From positions 124,001-188,000 of the forward strand of contig CANMIS010000001.1 of the NCBI GenBank assembly GCA_947498065.1: a stretch of DNA of 64,000 nt, given 5' to 3'. Position 1 is the stretch's first letter. Each line of letters begins with the position of its first letter. Position numbers and translations under genes: made by a program. This stretch comes from an uncultured Erythrobacter sp. GTDB taxonomy: Bacteria > Pseudomonadota > Alphaproteobacteria > Sphingomonadales > Sphingomonadaceae. Shown piece by piece: positions 50,214 to 60,087 of this stretch. Under the pieces are notes generated by a model. The model was not told the origin of the DNA and made no database searches. It was given only the letters and a program-made list of their open reading frames with translations.

Positions 50214-50909
50214 TCAGCGAGCCGGCCGGACGCCGGAAGTCTGAGCTTCCATCATCAGGCGATCCTGCGCAGTTGGATCATGAGCGAGGATCTCGCCTTT
50301 GAAGATCCAGCACTTGATGCCGATGATCCCGTAAGCGGTCAGCGCTTCGGTTTCGGCATAATCGATGTTTGCGCGCAGTGTGTGCAGCGGCACACGGCCT
50401 TCACGGTACCATTCAACGCGCGCAATCTCTGCGCCGCCCAAACGGCCACCACATGTGATCTTGATGCCCTCTGCGCCGAGACGCAGAGCGGACTGAACGG
50501 CGCGCTTCATCGCACGGCGGAAAGCCACGCGGCGAATGAGCTGATCAGCAACGCCTTGAGCAACGAGCTTCGCGTCGATTTCCGGCTTGCGGATTTCTAC
50601 GATGTTCAGCTTCACTTCGCTTGAAGTCATCGTCGCCAGCTTGGCGCGCAACTTCTCAATATCCGCACCCTTCTTACCGATGATAACACCGGGACGGGCA
50701 GCGTAGATCGAAACGCGGCAAAGCTTGGCTGGACGCTCGATCACCACCTTGGAAATCGCAGCCTGTGGCAGCGACTTGATGATGAACTTGCGGATCTCAA
50801 TGTCTTCCTTGAGCAGGCTCGCATAGTCACGCCCTTCGGCGTACCAACGGCTGTCCCAAGTACGGTTGATCTGCAGGCGCAGACCGATCGGATTACTCTT
50901 CTGACCCAT
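50214..50909 (-). CDS. rpsC: 30S ribosomal protein S3
   Basis: S3, 231 residues, at the mRNA entry. [20 protein letters not shown], the KH domain [15 protein letters not shown] and the C-terminal GEILAHD are diagnostic. Confidence 0.99.
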   Translation of the reverse strand: MGQKSNPIGLRLQINRTWDSRWYAEGRDYASLLKEDIEIRKFIIKSLPQAAISKVVIERPAKLCRVSIYAARPGVIIGKKGADIEKLRAKLATMTSSEVKLNIVEIRKPEIDAKLVAQGVADQLIRRVAFRRAMKRAVQSALRLGAEGIKITCGGRLGGAEIARVEWYREGRVPLHTLRANIDYAETEALTAYGIIGIKCWIFKGEILAHDPTAQDRLMMEAQTSGVRPAR

Positions 50910-50910
50910 C

Positions 50911-51288
50911 TTACGCCTCTTCCTCTTCGCGAACTACGATGCGCAGCTTGCTGAATGGCTTCAGGATGCGGGTCGATTTACCACGGCCACGAGTGTGGAA
51001 CCGCTTCATGGTAATCGCTTTACCGACCGAAGCCTCAGCAACGACGAGCGCGTCGACGTCGAGATTGTGGTTGTTTTCCGCGTTAGCGATCGCCGATGCG
51101 AGAACTTTCGTCGCATCCTTGGCCATGGCCTTCTTCGAGAAGGTGAGGATGTTGAGAGCCTCTTCGACCTTCTTGCCGCGAATTTGCTGCGCCACGAGGT
51201 TCAGCTTTTGCGCGGAACCACGAATGGAGGTGCCGACGGCCAAAGCCTCGTTATCAGCAACACGGCGAGGTGATTTTGCCTTGCCCAT
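50911..51288 (-). CDS. rplV: 50S ribosomal protein L22
   Basis: L22, 125 residues, lines the exit tunnel. The C-terminal hairpin [20 protein letters not shown] is diagnostic. It overlaps rpsS by one base. Confidence 0.98.
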   Translation of the reverse strand: MGKAKSPRRVADNEALAVGTSIRGSAQKLNLVAQQIRGKKVEEALNILTFSKKAMAKDATKVLASAIANAENNHNLDVDALVVAEASVGKAITMKRFHTRGRGKSTRILKPFSKLRIVVREEEEA

Positions 51289-51563
51289 TAGCGCTTACCC
51301 TTCTTGTCGGCAGCGTGGCCAGGGAATGTCCGCGTAGGCGAAAATTCACCAAGCTTGTGCCCGACCATTTCCTCGGAAACCGAGACCGGGATGAACTTGT
51401 GGCCATTGTAGACGTTGAACGTCAGACCGACGAATTGCGGCAAAATCGTAGAGCGACGCGACCAGGTTTTGATCGGCTTGCTGTTGTTTGCCTCTTGTGC
51501 GTCCTCCGCCTTCTTCAGAAGGCTGAGCTCGACGAAAGGACCTTTCCAGACGGAACGTGCCAT
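51288..51563 (-). CDS. rpsS: 30S ribosomal protein S19
   Basis: S19, 91 residues. [20 protein letters not shown] and [16 protein letters not shown] are diagnostic. Confidence 0.99.
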   Translation of the reverse strand: MARSVWKGPFVELSLLKKAEDAQEANNSKPIKTWSRRSTILPQFVGLTFNVYNGHKFIPVSVSEEMVGHKLGEFSPTRTFPGHAADKKGKR

Positions 51564-51569
51564 CGTGTC

Positions 51570-52406
51570 TTACCTCTTCTTCTTGGCGTGGCGCGAACGG
51601 ATAATCATCTTATCCGTCTGCTTGTTTTTGCGAGTGCGGGCACCCTTGGTCGGTTTGCCCCATGGGGTAACCGGGTGACGACCGCCCGAAGTCCGGCCTT
51701 CACCACCACCGTGGGGGTGATCGACAGGGTTCTTAGCGACACCGCGCGTCAGCGGCTTAATGCCCATCCAACGCCGGCGACCAGCCTTGCCCAGGTTTTG
51801 GTTTTGGTTGTCGGGGTTCGACACCGCACCAACCGTACCCATGCAATCAGCCCGCAGGTAACGCTGCTCACCAGAGTTGAGGCGAGCGATAACCATGCCG
51901 CGGTCGCGGCCAACCAGTTGGACATAAGCACCAGCAGAGCGAGCGATTTGACCACCCTTGCCCGGCTTCATCTCAACATTGTGACAGATCGTACCAACCG
52001 GCATCTGACCCAGAAGCATGGCGTTGCCAGGCTTCGTATCGGTCTTCTCGCCAGCCACAACCGTTGCACCAACGTCGAGACGCTGAGGGCACAGGATGTA
52101 AGCTTGCTCGCCATCTTCATATTTCAGAAGCGCGATGAAAGCCGTACGGTTAGGGTCATATTCGATCCGCTCGACGGTCGCAGGAACATCCCACTTCCGG
52201 CGCTTGAAATCGATGAAGCGGTACTTTTGCTTGTGACCGCCGCCGATGCCACGCGAGGTGACATGACCTTTGTTGTTCCGGCCACCGGACTTACGCTTGC
52301 CTTCCGTGAGCGACTTGACCGGCTTGCCCTTCCAGAGGCTGGTCTTGTCGACAAGGATAAGGCCGCGACGTGCGGGGCTTGTCGGTTTATAATTCTTGAG
52401 TGCCAT
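51570..52406 (-). CDS. rplB: 50S ribosomal protein L2
   Basis: L2, 278 residues, near the peptidyl transferase centre. [20 protein letters not shown] and the C-terminal [18 protein letters not shown] with its conserved His are diagnostic. Confidence 0.99.
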   Translation of the reverse strand: MALKNYKPTSPARRGLILVDKTSLWKGKPVKSLTEGKRKSGGRNNKGHVTSRGIGGGHKQKYRFIDFKRRKWDVPATVERIEYDPNRTAFIALLKYEDGEQAYILCPQRLDVGATVVAGEKTDTKPGNAMLLGQMPVGTICHNVEMKPGKGGQIARSAGAYVQLVGRDRGMVIARLNSGEQRYLRADCMGTVGAVSNPDNQNQNLGKAGRRRWMGIKPLTRGVAKNPVDHPHGGGEGRTSGGRHPVTPWGKPTKGARTRKNKQTDKMIIRSRHAKKKR

Positions 52407-52414
52407 GATCCGCC

Positions 52415-52723
52415 TCAGATACCGCTAGTGATATCGATCATCTCACCCTCAACGAGGGTAACGATCGCTTTTTTCACGTCGATGCGCTTGTAAGGTTTAC
52501 CCTTCCAGCGCTTGATCTTGCCCTTGGTCACGATGGTGTTAACCGAAGTAACCTTCTTGTCGTAGATCGCTTCAACCGCTTCTTTGATCTGCGGTTTGGT
52601 CGCATCAAGTGCCACCTTGAAAACCACCGCATTGTTCTCCGAAAGAAGTGTCGACTTCTCGGTGATGTGCGGGGCCAAGATCACGTCATAGTGACGGGCA
52701 TCAACTTCTTGCTTTTTAGCCAT
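52415..52723 (-). CDS. rplW: 50S ribosomal protein L23
   Basis: L23, 102 residues, docking site for trigger factor at the exit tunnel. [20 protein letters not shown] and [15 protein letters not shown] are typical. ATG 52723 ([13 protein letters not shown]) overlaps rplD by 8 bases. Confidence 0.98.
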   Translation of the reverse strand: MAKKQEVDARHYDVILAPHITEKSTLLSENNAVVFKVALDATKPQIKEAVEAIYDKKVTSVNTIVTKGKIKRWKGKPYKRIDVKKAIVTLVEGEMIDITSGI

Positions 52724-53339
52724 TGAAGCGCGCCTCCAGCTTTTCGACAGCATCCTTAGTGAGGACCAGCGTGTCGTGGTTCAAAATGTCATAAACATTC
52801 GCGCCAGCTGCAGGCATCACATTGATACCTGGCAGGTTGCCAGCGGCCTTCTTGAAGCCGTCGTCAATGCTGTCACCGTCGATGACCAGCACTTTGCCAG
52901 CCCAACCAGCCTTTTCGAGATGCCCCTTGAGCACCTTCGTCTTAGCTTCTTTCATCGCCAGGCTGTCGAGAACGACGAGGCCGTCCTTCGCCTTGCTGGA
53001 AAGAGCCATCTTAAGGCCAAGTGCGCGAATTTTCTTGTTCAACGACTGGTTGAAGTCACGCTTACGTGCACCGTGCGCTTTACCACCACCGATGAAAATC
53101 GGAGCAGAACGAGCACCGTGACGAGCGCCGCCCGAACCCTTTTGCGCGCCGAACTTCTTACCGGTGCGAGCAACATCCGAACGCTCACGCGTTGGACGAG
53201 CGGTCGCACGGCGATTTTCCAGCTGCCAGGTCACGACCCGGTGCAGAATGTCGGCTCGCGGAGTTACGCCGAACACATCATCATTAAGAGTGATGTCGCC
53301 CGAAGCCTTCCCGTCGATTTTCTGGACTTTGACTTTCAT
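52716..53339 (-). CDS. rplD: 50S ribosomal protein L4
   Basis: L4, 207 residues, represses the S10 operon in E. coli and lines the tunnel. [24 protein letters not shown] loop (here [14 protein letters not shown]) and [22 protein letters not shown] region are present. ATG 53339 is used; the longer frame reading into rplC is rejected. Confidence 0.98.
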   Translation of the reverse strand: MKVKVQKIDGKASGDITLNDDVFGVTPRADILHRVVTWQLENRRATARPTRERSDVARTGKKFGAQKGSGGARHGARSAPIFIGGGKAHGARKRDFNQSLNKKIRALGLKMALSSKAKDGLVVLDSLAMKEAKTKVLKGHLEKAGWAGKVLVIDGDSIDDGFKKAAGNLPGINVMPAAGANVYDILNHDTLVLTKDAVEKLEARFNG

Positions 53340-53343
53340 GGTC

Positions 53344-54123
53344 TCAGCCCTCCTTGTTTTCATCAGCTGCAGGCGCTTCGGCCTCAGCAGCAGGGGTGTC
53401 AGCAGCAGCTTCAACCGGCGCAGCTGCTTCAGCAGCTGGTGCAGCGGTTTCAATAACAGCGCCTGGGAACGGAAGATCATCAGGCATTGCGAGCTTCACA
53501 GCGTCGCGAACCAGCAGCCAGCCATTCTTCGAACCAGGGACCGAACCCTTGATGAAGAGCAAACCACGCTCAGCGTCCGTGCGGACAACTTCGAGGTTTT
53601 GCTGGGTACGCTGACGGTCACCCATGTGACCAGCCATCTTCTTACCCTTAAATACGCGGCCCGGATCCTGACGGTTACCCGTCGAACCGTGCGAACGGTG
53701 AGAGATCGAAACACCGTGGGTGGCGCGCAAACCGCCAAAGCCCCAACGCTTCATAGCGCCAGCAAAGCCTTTACCCTGAGTGTGACCAGTGATGTCGACC
53801 TTTTGGCCAGCCAGGAAGTGATCAGCGCTGATAGTAGCGCCAACAGGGACAAGGCCCTCTTCGCTTTCGACCCGGAATTCAGCAACCTGCTTCTTCAGCG
53901 CGACTTCCGCTTTCGCGAAATGCTCACGTTGTGGCTTGGCTACATTCTTTTGTTTCGCAGTACCTGCGCCGAGCTGGACAGCGAAATAGCCATCACGCTC
54001 TGCGGTGCGGTGCGAGACAACCTGACAATCTTCCAGTGCGAGAACGGTCACGGGAACGTGACGTCCATCGTCCTGGAACAGGCGGGTCATCCCGACTTTC
54101 TTTGCGATCACGCCAGTGCGCAT
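53344..54123 (-). CDS. rplC: 50S ribosomal protein L3 with acidic C-terminal tail
   Basis: L3, 259 residues against 209 in E. coli. [20 protein letters not shown] and [19 protein letters not shown] are diagnostic. The last about 40 residues are Ala/Glu/Pro-rich, like the N-terminal extension of S5. ATG 54123 follows AGGAG; the upstream 71 residues of the frame are not part of L3. Confidence 0.97.
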   Translation of the reverse strand: MRTGVIAKKVGMTRLFQDDGRHVPVTVLALEDCQVVSHRTAERDGYFAVQLGAGTAKQKNVAKPQREHFAKAEVALKKQVAEFRVESEEGLVPVGATISADHFLAGQKVDITGHTQGKGFAGAMKRWGFGGLRATHGVSISHRSHGSTGNRQDPGRVFKGKKMAGHMGDRQRTQQNLEVVRTDAERGLLFIKGSVPGSKNGWLLVRDAVKLAMPDDLPFPGAVIETAAPAAEAAAPVEAAADTPAAEAEAPAADENKEG

Positions 54124-54443
54124 CGTCAAAACTCCTAAACAGAGGCACTCAGGGCCCATCCCAAAGTGCTTGCGAACCCGCCCAAAACAGACAGATCCAT
54201 TCAACCCAAATTTTATGCATCGCCCCGTCCGGGCTGAATGCTCGCGCAGCCACATGGCCGGTTGAGCGAGACGGGGGACGCAGACCCGGCGCAGTCCGAA
54301 GACAATACCGGCGGTATCCCTATGTCTTGCTGGCATTTTCCGTTTCGGGAGAATGCTAGCGGGGCCATAAGTGCCCCGAAACTCTCGGTCAGTTTATGAT
54401 GGTCCGTACCGAAGACCTCGCCCCACTAACGCAGGGCAGTAGA
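54124..54443. other. 320-base gap between rpsJ and rplC
   Basis: Usually these genes are almost adjacent. No coding frame is supported. An ATACC-GGC-GGTAT hairpin lies near 54307. The gap may hold an internal promoter or leader RNA; I cannot identify either. Confidence 0.5.
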
Positions 54444-54755
54444 TTAAGCGAGCCTAATCTCAACATTCACGCCAGCAGCCAGATCAAGCTTCATCAAAGC
54501 GTCGACTGTCTGAGCGTTAGGCTGCACGATGTCGAGCAACCGCTTAAAGGTGCGCACCTCGAACTGCTCGCGCGACTTTTTGTCGATGTGCGGGCCGCGG
54601 TTCACGGTGAACTTCTCAATGCGCGTTGGCATAGGAATGGGGCCACGAATAAGAGCACCCGTACGACGTGCTGTTTCAGCGATTTCGCCAGTTGCCTGGT
54701 CGAGAACGCGGTGGTCGAACGCCTTAAGGCGAATACGGATATTCTGAGCTTCCAT
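54444..54755 (-). CDS. rpsJ: 30S ribosomal protein S10
   Basis: S10, 103 residues, also NusE in antitermination complexes. [20 protein letters not shown] and [16 protein letters not shown] are diagnostic. ATG 54755 is used. First gene of the S10 operon. Confidence 0.99.
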   Translation of the reverse strand: MEAQNIRIRLKAFDHRVLDQATGEIAETARRTGALIRGPIPMPTRIEKFTVNRGPHIDKKSREQFEVRTFKRLLDIVQPNAQTVDALMKLDLAAGVNVEIRLA

Positions 54756-54799
54756 TACCTGTACCAATGCGAAAGAGCCAAAGAGGTTTTTACGCCTCT

Positions 54800-54856
54800 C
54801 AAAAAAGAAAAAGGCCCGCCCCGCTTATCTCCGGATTTCCCGGAACGGGCGGCCTT
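54800..54856 (-). terminator. Terminator in the tuf-rpsJ interval
   Basis: On the minus strand the arms AAGGCCGCCCG and CGGGGCGGGCCTT (one bulged base) close a 20-base loop, followed by TTTTTCTTTTTT. It lies 45 bases upstream of rpsJ but downstream of its promoter at 54901, so it may act as an attenuator of the S10 operon. Confidence 0.75.
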
Positions 54857-54900
54857 ATAAAATTGCGTTGCCGCGAACGAATCCTCGGCCTGTGGAGGCG

Positions 54901-54929
54901 CGTATACGGAGAGACCCGCCCTGTGGCAA
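54901..54929 (-). promoter_or_regulatory. Promoter of the S10 operon
   Basis: On the minus strand TTGCCA (54924-54929), a 17-base spacer and TATACG (54901-54906). It lies about 145 bases upstream of rpsJ, between the tuf terminator and the attenuator-like hairpin. Confidence 0.65.
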
Positions 54930-55006
54930 CCCCTGAATTGCGGTCATAAAAAACCGCCTCTCAAAAGCATGCATTTGGACGCGCCAGACGCGCAACTCAC
55001 CTCACA

Positions 55007-55042
55007 TAAAAAGGGCCCGGCTCTCGCATAGAGAACCGGGCC
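55007..55042 (-). terminator. Intrinsic terminator of tuf
   Basis: The stem GGCCCGG-TTCTC with GAGAG-CCGGGCC closes on a 5-base loop and is followed by CTTTTTA on the minus strand. It ends the str operon 40 bases after tuf. Confidence 0.9.
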
Positions 55043-55080
55043 ACTCTTTATCGCTGCACCCCGTGAGAGGCGCGAAACGC

Positions 55081-56271
55081 TTACTTGGTGATCTTAGCAA
55101 CCACGCCCGAACCAACGGTACGGCCGCCTTCGCGGATCGCGAAGCGAAGACCTTGGTCCATAGCGATTGGAGCGATCAGCTTAACGTTGATCGTCACGTC
55201 ATCGCCCGGCATTACCATCTCGGTGCCCTCTGGGAGGATCACTTCGCCGGTCACGTCGGTGGTGCGGAAGTAGAACTGTGGACGGTAGTTCGCGAAGAAT
55301 GGCGTGTGACGGCCACCCTCGTCCTTCGAAAGAACGTAAACGTTCGCTTCGAATTCAGTGTGCGGGCTAACCGAACCAGGCTTACAAAGAACCTGACCAC
55401 GCTCAACTTCTTCACGGCCAACGCCGCGGATCAGTGCGCCGATGTTGTCGCCAGCTTCGCCCGAGTCGAGCAGCTTGCGGAACATTTCAACGCCGGTGAC
55501 GGTTGTCTTGGCGGTGTCTTTGATGCCGACGATTTCAACTTCGTCACCAACATTGACCTTACCGGTTTCAACACGGCCGGTCACAACAGTACCGCGACCA
55601 GAGATCGAGAACACGTCCTCGATCGGCATCAGGAAGTCCTGATCCACTGGACGGTCTGGCTGTGGGATGTGCTCGTCAACAGACGCCATCAGAGCCTTGA
55701 TCGACTCAGCGCCGATTGCTTCGTCACGGCCTTCCAGAGCAGCAAGAGCTGAACCCTTGGTGATAGCGATGTTGTCGCCGTCAAAGCCATATTCGCTGAG
55801 CAGTTCACGAACTTCCATTTCAACGAGTTCGAGGATTTCCTCGTCGTCGACCTGGTCAACCTTGTTCATGTAAACAACCAGAGCCGGAACACCAACCTGA
55901 CGCGCAAGCAGGATGTGCTCGCGAGTTTGTGGCATTGGGCCGTCAGCTGCGTTCACAACCAGGATCGCGCCGTCCATTTGCGCCGCGCCAGTGATCATGT
56001 TCTTAACATAGTCAGCGTGGCCTGGGCAGTCGACGTGTGCGTAGTGACGTGCTTCGGTTTCGTATTCAACGTGAGCGGTCGAGATCGTGATCCCGCGCTC
56101 GCGCTCTTCCGGAGCCTTATCGATGTTTGCAAAGTCAACGGCTTCGCCGCCTGATTGTTCAGCCATCACTTTGGTGATCGCTGCAGTCAGAGTGGTTTTA
56201 CCATGGTCAACGTGACCAATGGTGCCGATGTTGCAGTGCGGCTTGTTCCGCTCGAATTTTTCCTTCGCCAT
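55081..56271 (-). CDS. tuf: Elongation factor Tu
   Basis: EF-Tu, 396 residues. GTP-binding motifs [17 protein letters not shown] and NKVDQVDD, and the C-terminal [13 protein letters not shown], are intact. It delivers aminoacyl-tRNA to the ribosome. Only one copy is in the window. Confidence 0.99.
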   Translation of the reverse strand: MAKEKFERNKPHCNIGTIGHVDHGKTTLTAAITKVMAEQSGGEAVDFANIDKAPEERERGITISTAHVEYETEARHYAHVDCPGHADYVKNMITGAAQMDGAILVVNAADGPMPQTREHILLARQVGVPALVVYMNKVDQVDDEEILELVEMEVRELLSEYGFDGDNIAITKGSALAALEGRDEAIGAESIKALMASVDEHIPQPDRPVDQDFLMPIEDVFSISGRGTVVTGRVETGKVNVGDEVEIVGIKDTAKTTVTGVEMFRKLLDSGEAGDNIGALIRGVGREEVERGQVLCKPGSVSPHTEFEANVYVLSKDEGGRHTPFFANYRPQFYFRTTDVTGEVILPEGTEMVMPGDDVTINVKLIAPIAMDQGLRFAIREGGRTVGSGVVAKITK

Positions 56272-56362
56272 GTCTCGTATAAACCTTCTATCTAAATTGA
56301 ATTCCTACGGGGAAAAGGCGCGCCCGCTGAATCAGGCGCAGCCCCTAGCCCCTGCGATCAGC

Positions 56363-58492
56363 TTAAGCAAGCTTCTCTTTGACTTCCTGTGCAACACTCG
56401 CCGGCACTTCGTCATAGTGACTGAACTGCATGGAGTATTGCGCACGGCCCTGGCTGAATGAGCGAAGCTCGTTCACGTAACCGAACATGTTTGCGAGCGG
56501 AACCATTGCTTCGACAGCTTGGGCATTGCCCCGGCTGTCTGTGCCTTGGATCTGACCGCGGCGGCTGTTGAGATCACCGATGACGTCGCCCAGATAATCT
56601 TCCGGGGTCACCACTTCAACCTTCATCACCGGCTCAAGCAGCTTGATGCCGCCACGCTCTGCTGCTTCGCGCATTGCGCCCTTGCCGCAGATTTCGAACG
56701 CCACGGTGGACGAGTCGACGTCGTGGAACGCACCATCTGTAAGATGGATGGTGAAATCGATGATTGGGAAGCCAATGAGGTAACCACTGTCGGCTTGCTC
56801 ACGGATGCCCTTCTCAAGCGACGGGATGTATTCCTTAGGAATATTACCGCCCTTAATGCTGTCCTCGAACACGATGCCTTGGCCGCGCTCACCCGGAGTG
56901 AAGGTCGCCTTGGCACGAGCAAACTGCCCGGTACCACCCGATTGCTTCTTGTGGGTGTAATCAACAGCGATTTCGCGGCCCAGCGATTCACGGTAAGCCA
57001 CCTGCGGCGCACCAACATTCGCTTCGACCTTGAACTCACGCTTCATACGATCAACGAGAATGTCGAGGTGAAGCTCGCCCATGCCCTTGATGATGGTCTG
57101 ACCGCTTTCGTGGTCAGTTGTTACGCGGAAGCTTGGATCTTCAGCAGCCAAGCGATTGAGCGCAACGCCCATCTTCTCTTGGTCAGCCTTGGTCTTCGGC
57201 TCCACAGACAGCTCGATAACCGGATCCGGGAATTCCATCCGCTCAAGAATGATCGGATGAGCTGGATCACAAAGCGTATCACCGGTGGTGGTTGCCTTCA
57301 TGCCAGCCAATGCGACGATATCACCCGCGAATGCTTCTTCGATGTCCTTACGGTCATTGGAGTGCATTTCGAGGATACGGCCGATCTTTTCCTTCTTGCC
57401 CTTCACAGAGTTCAAGACGGTGCCTTTGGCCAGTTCACCGGAATAGATGCGGGTAAAGGTGAGCGAGCCAACGAATGGATCGTTCATAACCTTAAACGCT
57501 AGCGCCGCGAATGGCACGCCATCGTCGGATGCACGCGTATCTTCTTCGTCGGAATCAGGCTTAACACCCTTAATCGCTTCCACGTCGAGCGGGCTCGGCA
57601 TGTAATCGACAACCGCGTCGAGCAAAGGCTGAACACCCTTGTTCTTAAACGCGCTGCCGCAAAGCACAGGAACGAAGCTCTGGTTGAGCGTACCCTTACG
57701 GATCAGACCTTTCAGCGTAACCGCATCAGGCTCAGTGCCGTCGAGGTACGCTTCCATCACGTCGTCGTCTTGCTCGACAGCAAGCTCGATCAGCTTCTCA
57801 CGGTATTCAGCCGCTTCATCGGCCATGTCCGCTGGAATCTCGCCATAGACATATTCCGCGCCGAGATCTTCGTTCTTCCAAGTGATCGAACGCTGGTTCA
57901 CCAGGTCAACCAAACCCGTCAGATCGGCTTCGATACCGATTGGCAGATACAGCACAGCAGGTGTCGCACCGAGACGCTCGATAATCGAGTTCACGCAGTA
58001 CTTAAAGTCGGCACCAGTACGGTCTAACTTATTGATAAAGCACATTCTTGGTACTTTGTACTTATCGGCCTGGCGCCATACGGTTTCGGACTGAGGCTCC
58101 ACCCCAGCTACGCCGTCGAAGCATGCAACCGCGCCATCAAGCACGCGCAGCGAACGTTCAACTTCAATCGTGAAGTCAACGTGGCCCGGCGTATCAATGA
58201 TGTTGATCCGGTGCTCAGGTGTCTTACGCAGCTCTTTCGGGTCGCCCATTGGATCCATCGTCGGATCTTCCGGGTTCCAGAAACAGGTCGTCGCAGCAGA
58301 CGTAATCGTAATGCCGCGCTCTTGTTCTTGCTCCATCCAGTCCATGGTCGCAGCGCCATCATGCACTTCGCCAATCTTGTAGGACTTTCCGGTGTAATAC
58401 AGGATGCGTTCGGTCGTAGTCGTCTTACCAGCATCGATGTGAGCCATGATGCCGATATTGCGATAGCGCTCCAGCGGATACTCGCGGGCCAT
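56363..58492 (-). CDS. fusA: Elongation factor G
   Basis: EF-G, 709 residues, with motifs [22 protein letters not shown] and [10 protein letters not shown] and all five domains. It drives translocation. It lies between rpsG and tuf. Confidence 0.99.
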   Translation of the reverse strand: MAREYPLERYRNIGIMAHIDAGKTTTTERILYYTGKSYKIGEVHDGAATMDWMEQEQERGITITSAATTCFWNPEDPTMDPMGDPKELRKTPEHRINIIDTPGHVDFTIEVERSLRVLDGAVACFDGVAGVEPQSETVWRQADKYKVPRMCFINKLDRTGADFKYCVNSIIERLGATPAVLYLPIGIEADLTGLVDLVNQRSITWKNEDLGAEYVYGEIPADMADEAAEYREKLIELAVEQDDDVMEAYLDGTEPDAVTLKGLIRKGTLNQSFVPVLCGSAFKNKGVQPLLDAVVDYMPSPLDVEAIKGVKPDSDEEDTRASDDGVPFAALAFKVMNDPFVGSLTFTRIYSGELAKGTVLNSVKGKKEKIGRILEMHSNDRKDIEEAFAGDIVALAGMKATTTGDTLCDPAHPIILERMEFPDPVIELSVEPKTKADQEKMGVALNRLAAEDPSFRVTTDHESGQTIIKGMGELHLDILVDRMKREFKVEANVGAPQVAYRESLGREIAVDYTHKKQSGGTGQFARAKATFTPGERGQGIVFEDSIKGGNIPKEYIPSLEKGIREQADSGYLIGFPIIDFTIHLTDGAFHDVDSSTVAFEICGKGAMREAAERGGIKLLEPVMKVEVVTPEDYLGDVIGDLNSRRGQIQGTDSRGNAQAVEAMVPLANMFGYVNELRSFSQGRAQYSMQFSHYDEVPASVAQEVKEKLA

Positions 58493-58522
58493 ATCAGTTT
58501 CTCCATTGCCCTATCTGGGCGT

Positions 58523-58583
58523 GATCCCCAGCGAAGGCTGGGGTCTTGTTCAAATCTGCACGAGACTCCCGCCTGCGCGGGAG
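58523..58583. repeat. Two short hairpin repeats between rpsG and fusA
   Basis: CCCCAGC-GAAG-GCTGGGG (58526-58543) and CTCCCGC-CTGC-GCGGGAG (58566-58583). They belong to the same dispersed type as 26727-26746. Confidence 0.7.
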
Positions 58584-58595
58584 CTCACACATGTC

Positions 58596-59066
58596 TTACC
58601 AGCGGTAGTGCGAGAACGCGCGGTTGGCATCAGCCATCCGGTGCGTATCTTCACGCTTCTTCACCGCATTGCCGCGGTTATTGGCCGCATCCATCAGCTC
58701 GCCAGAAAGGCGCGCGCTCATGGTGGTTTCCGGGCGACCGCGAGCAGCCGAGATCATCCAACGCAGCGCCAATGCCTGAGCGCGCTCTGGACGCACTTCG
58801 ACAGGAACCTGGTACGTCGCACCACCAACACGGCGGCTGCGCACTTCGACCTGCGGCTTGATGTTGTTGATCGCATCATGGAAAACCTGAAGCGGATCAG
58901 TCTTGGCCTTCGCCTCAACCGTATCAAGCGCTGAATAAACAATACCTTCTGCGGTGGACTTCTTACCGTCCAGCATCAGGTTGTTCATGAACTTCGACAG
59001 AACCTGATCACCAAACTTGGGATCCGGCAAGATAACCCGCTTTTCGGGCCTACGACGACGTGACAT
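58596..59066 (-). CDS. rpsG: 30S ribosomal protein S7
   Basis: S7, 156 residues, assembly initiator of the 30S head. [20 protein letters not shown] and [20 protein letters not shown] are diagnostic. Confidence 0.99.
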   Translation of the reverse strand: MSRRRRPEKRVILPDPKFGDQVLSKFMNNLMLDGKKSTAEGIVYSALDTVEAKAKTDPLQVFHDAINNIKPQVEVRSRRVGGATYQVPVEVRPERAQALALRWMISAARGRPETTMSARLSGELMDAANNRGNAVKKREDTHRMADANRAFSHYRW

Positions 59067-59108
59067 TGCACTTCTTCCTTATCTCGAAGCCCCCTTCCCT
59101 GATCCGTC

Positions 59109-59210
59109 ATCCTGAACTCGTTTCAGGATAACCCTTCAGGTCATACGAGGGCTTACATTCCTCTAGGCTTTGCGCTGGCGGAGCCGGTTATCCCGAAACA
59201 AGTTCGGGAT
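59109..59210. repeat. REP-like palindromes between rpsL and rpsG
   Basis: ATCCTGAA-CTCGT-TTCAGGAT (59109-59129) and ATCCCGAA-ACAAG-TTCGGGAT (59190-59210), each next to CGTCAT or ATGACG in opposite orientation, so the two form a larger inverted pair. Confidence 0.85.
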
Positions 59211-59236
59211 GACGGCACATGCCAACATCGCCGTGA

Positions 59237-59608
59237 TTACTTCGGACGCTTCGCGCCGTACTTCGAACGGCTCTGCTTGCGGTCCTTGACCCCTTGTGTG
59301 TCGAGCACGCCGCGCAGGACGTGGTAACGCACACCGGGAAGATCGCGCACACGGCCGCCACGGATCAGCACAACGCTGTGTTCCTGGAGGTTGTGGCCTT
59401 CGCCCGGAATGTAGGAGATGACTTCGCGCTGGTTCGTCAGGCGCACCTTGGCAACCTTACGCAGAGCGGAGTTCGGCTTCTTTGGCGTCGTTGTATAAAC
59501 GCGTGTGCAAACGCCGCGTTTTTGCGGGTTTGCTTCCATCGCAGGGACCTTGGACTTGGCCTTCTGCGGAACGCGGCCCTTGCGGACCAGCTGGTTAATC
59601 GTAGGCAT
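59237..59608 (-). CDS. rpsL: 30S ribosomal protein S12
   Basis: S12, 123 residues, at the decoding centre. [20 protein letters not shown] and [20 protein letters not shown] are diagnostic. The Lys43 position ([12 protein letters not shown]) is the common streptomycin-sensitive form. First gene of the str operon. Confidence 0.99.
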   Translation of the reverse strand: MPTINQLVRKGRVPQKAKSKVPAMEANPQKRGVCTRVYTTTPKKPNSALRKVAKVRLTNQREVISYIPGEGHNLQEHSVVLIRGGRVRDLPGVRYHVLRGVLDTQGVKDRKQSRSKYGAKRPK

Positions 59609-59768
59609 TGAATACCTTCACCTTTTATTCTGATCCGGCGGGATTACCGGATCAGGACGCCCCTTCCGGGCGCGGAACCGGTTCCCACTTCCGCATGAAG
59701 GGGCTCGGTCCTGGCCACTGAGGCAGGCGCTTGGCTGGTCAGGTGAAGTGGATGCTTGCGCCGCCGTC

Positions 59769-59789
59769 ATCCCGGACTTGATCCGGGAT
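59769..59789. repeat. REP-like palindrome
   Basis: ATCCCGGA and TCCGGGAT arms preceded by CGTC, same family as 59190-59210. Confidence 0.8.
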
Positions 59790-59906
59790 CCAGCGAGATA
59801 AACACCGCCGAAAGGCGGCGCTCCCTTGCGCAAACTGAAACACTCCACCCGGTAACAAAGCACCGGGTTACTTTGACGGCCGCCCCAACCCTCCCGCAAA
59901 TCCGTC

Positions 59907-59927
59907 ATCCTGAACTCGTTTCAGGAT
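59907..59927. repeat. REP-like palindrome
   Basis: ATCCTGAA-CTCGT-TTCAGGAT, identical to 59109-59129. Confidence 0.85.
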
Positions 59928-60087
59928 AACAAACGTCAGAAGAGCAAATAGAAAAGGCCTAGCTCAAGCGAGCGAGGCCTCCGGGACTTAACCGGCAATG
60001 TTCAGCTCTATTTGGCCGGGGTGTGCACGCAGCACGCCTCGGATGAGCGCGCCTTTAGCGGGGGGTGGCGCGGGGGTCAAGGGGAGG

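Larger units (their letters stand above)
59609..60087. other. Leader region of the str operon, with REP hairpins
   Basis: No gene is supported. It contains two REP-like palindromes, ATCCCGGA/TCCGGGAT (59769-59789) and ATCCTGAA/TTCAGGAT (59907-59927), and presumably the rpsL promoter, which I could not place with confidence. Confidence 0.6.

Noticed and set aside
53340..53480. N-terminal extension of rplD into rplC
   Set aside because: L4 begins at [10 protein letters not shown]; the upstream 47 residues are the shifted reading of the L3 tail.
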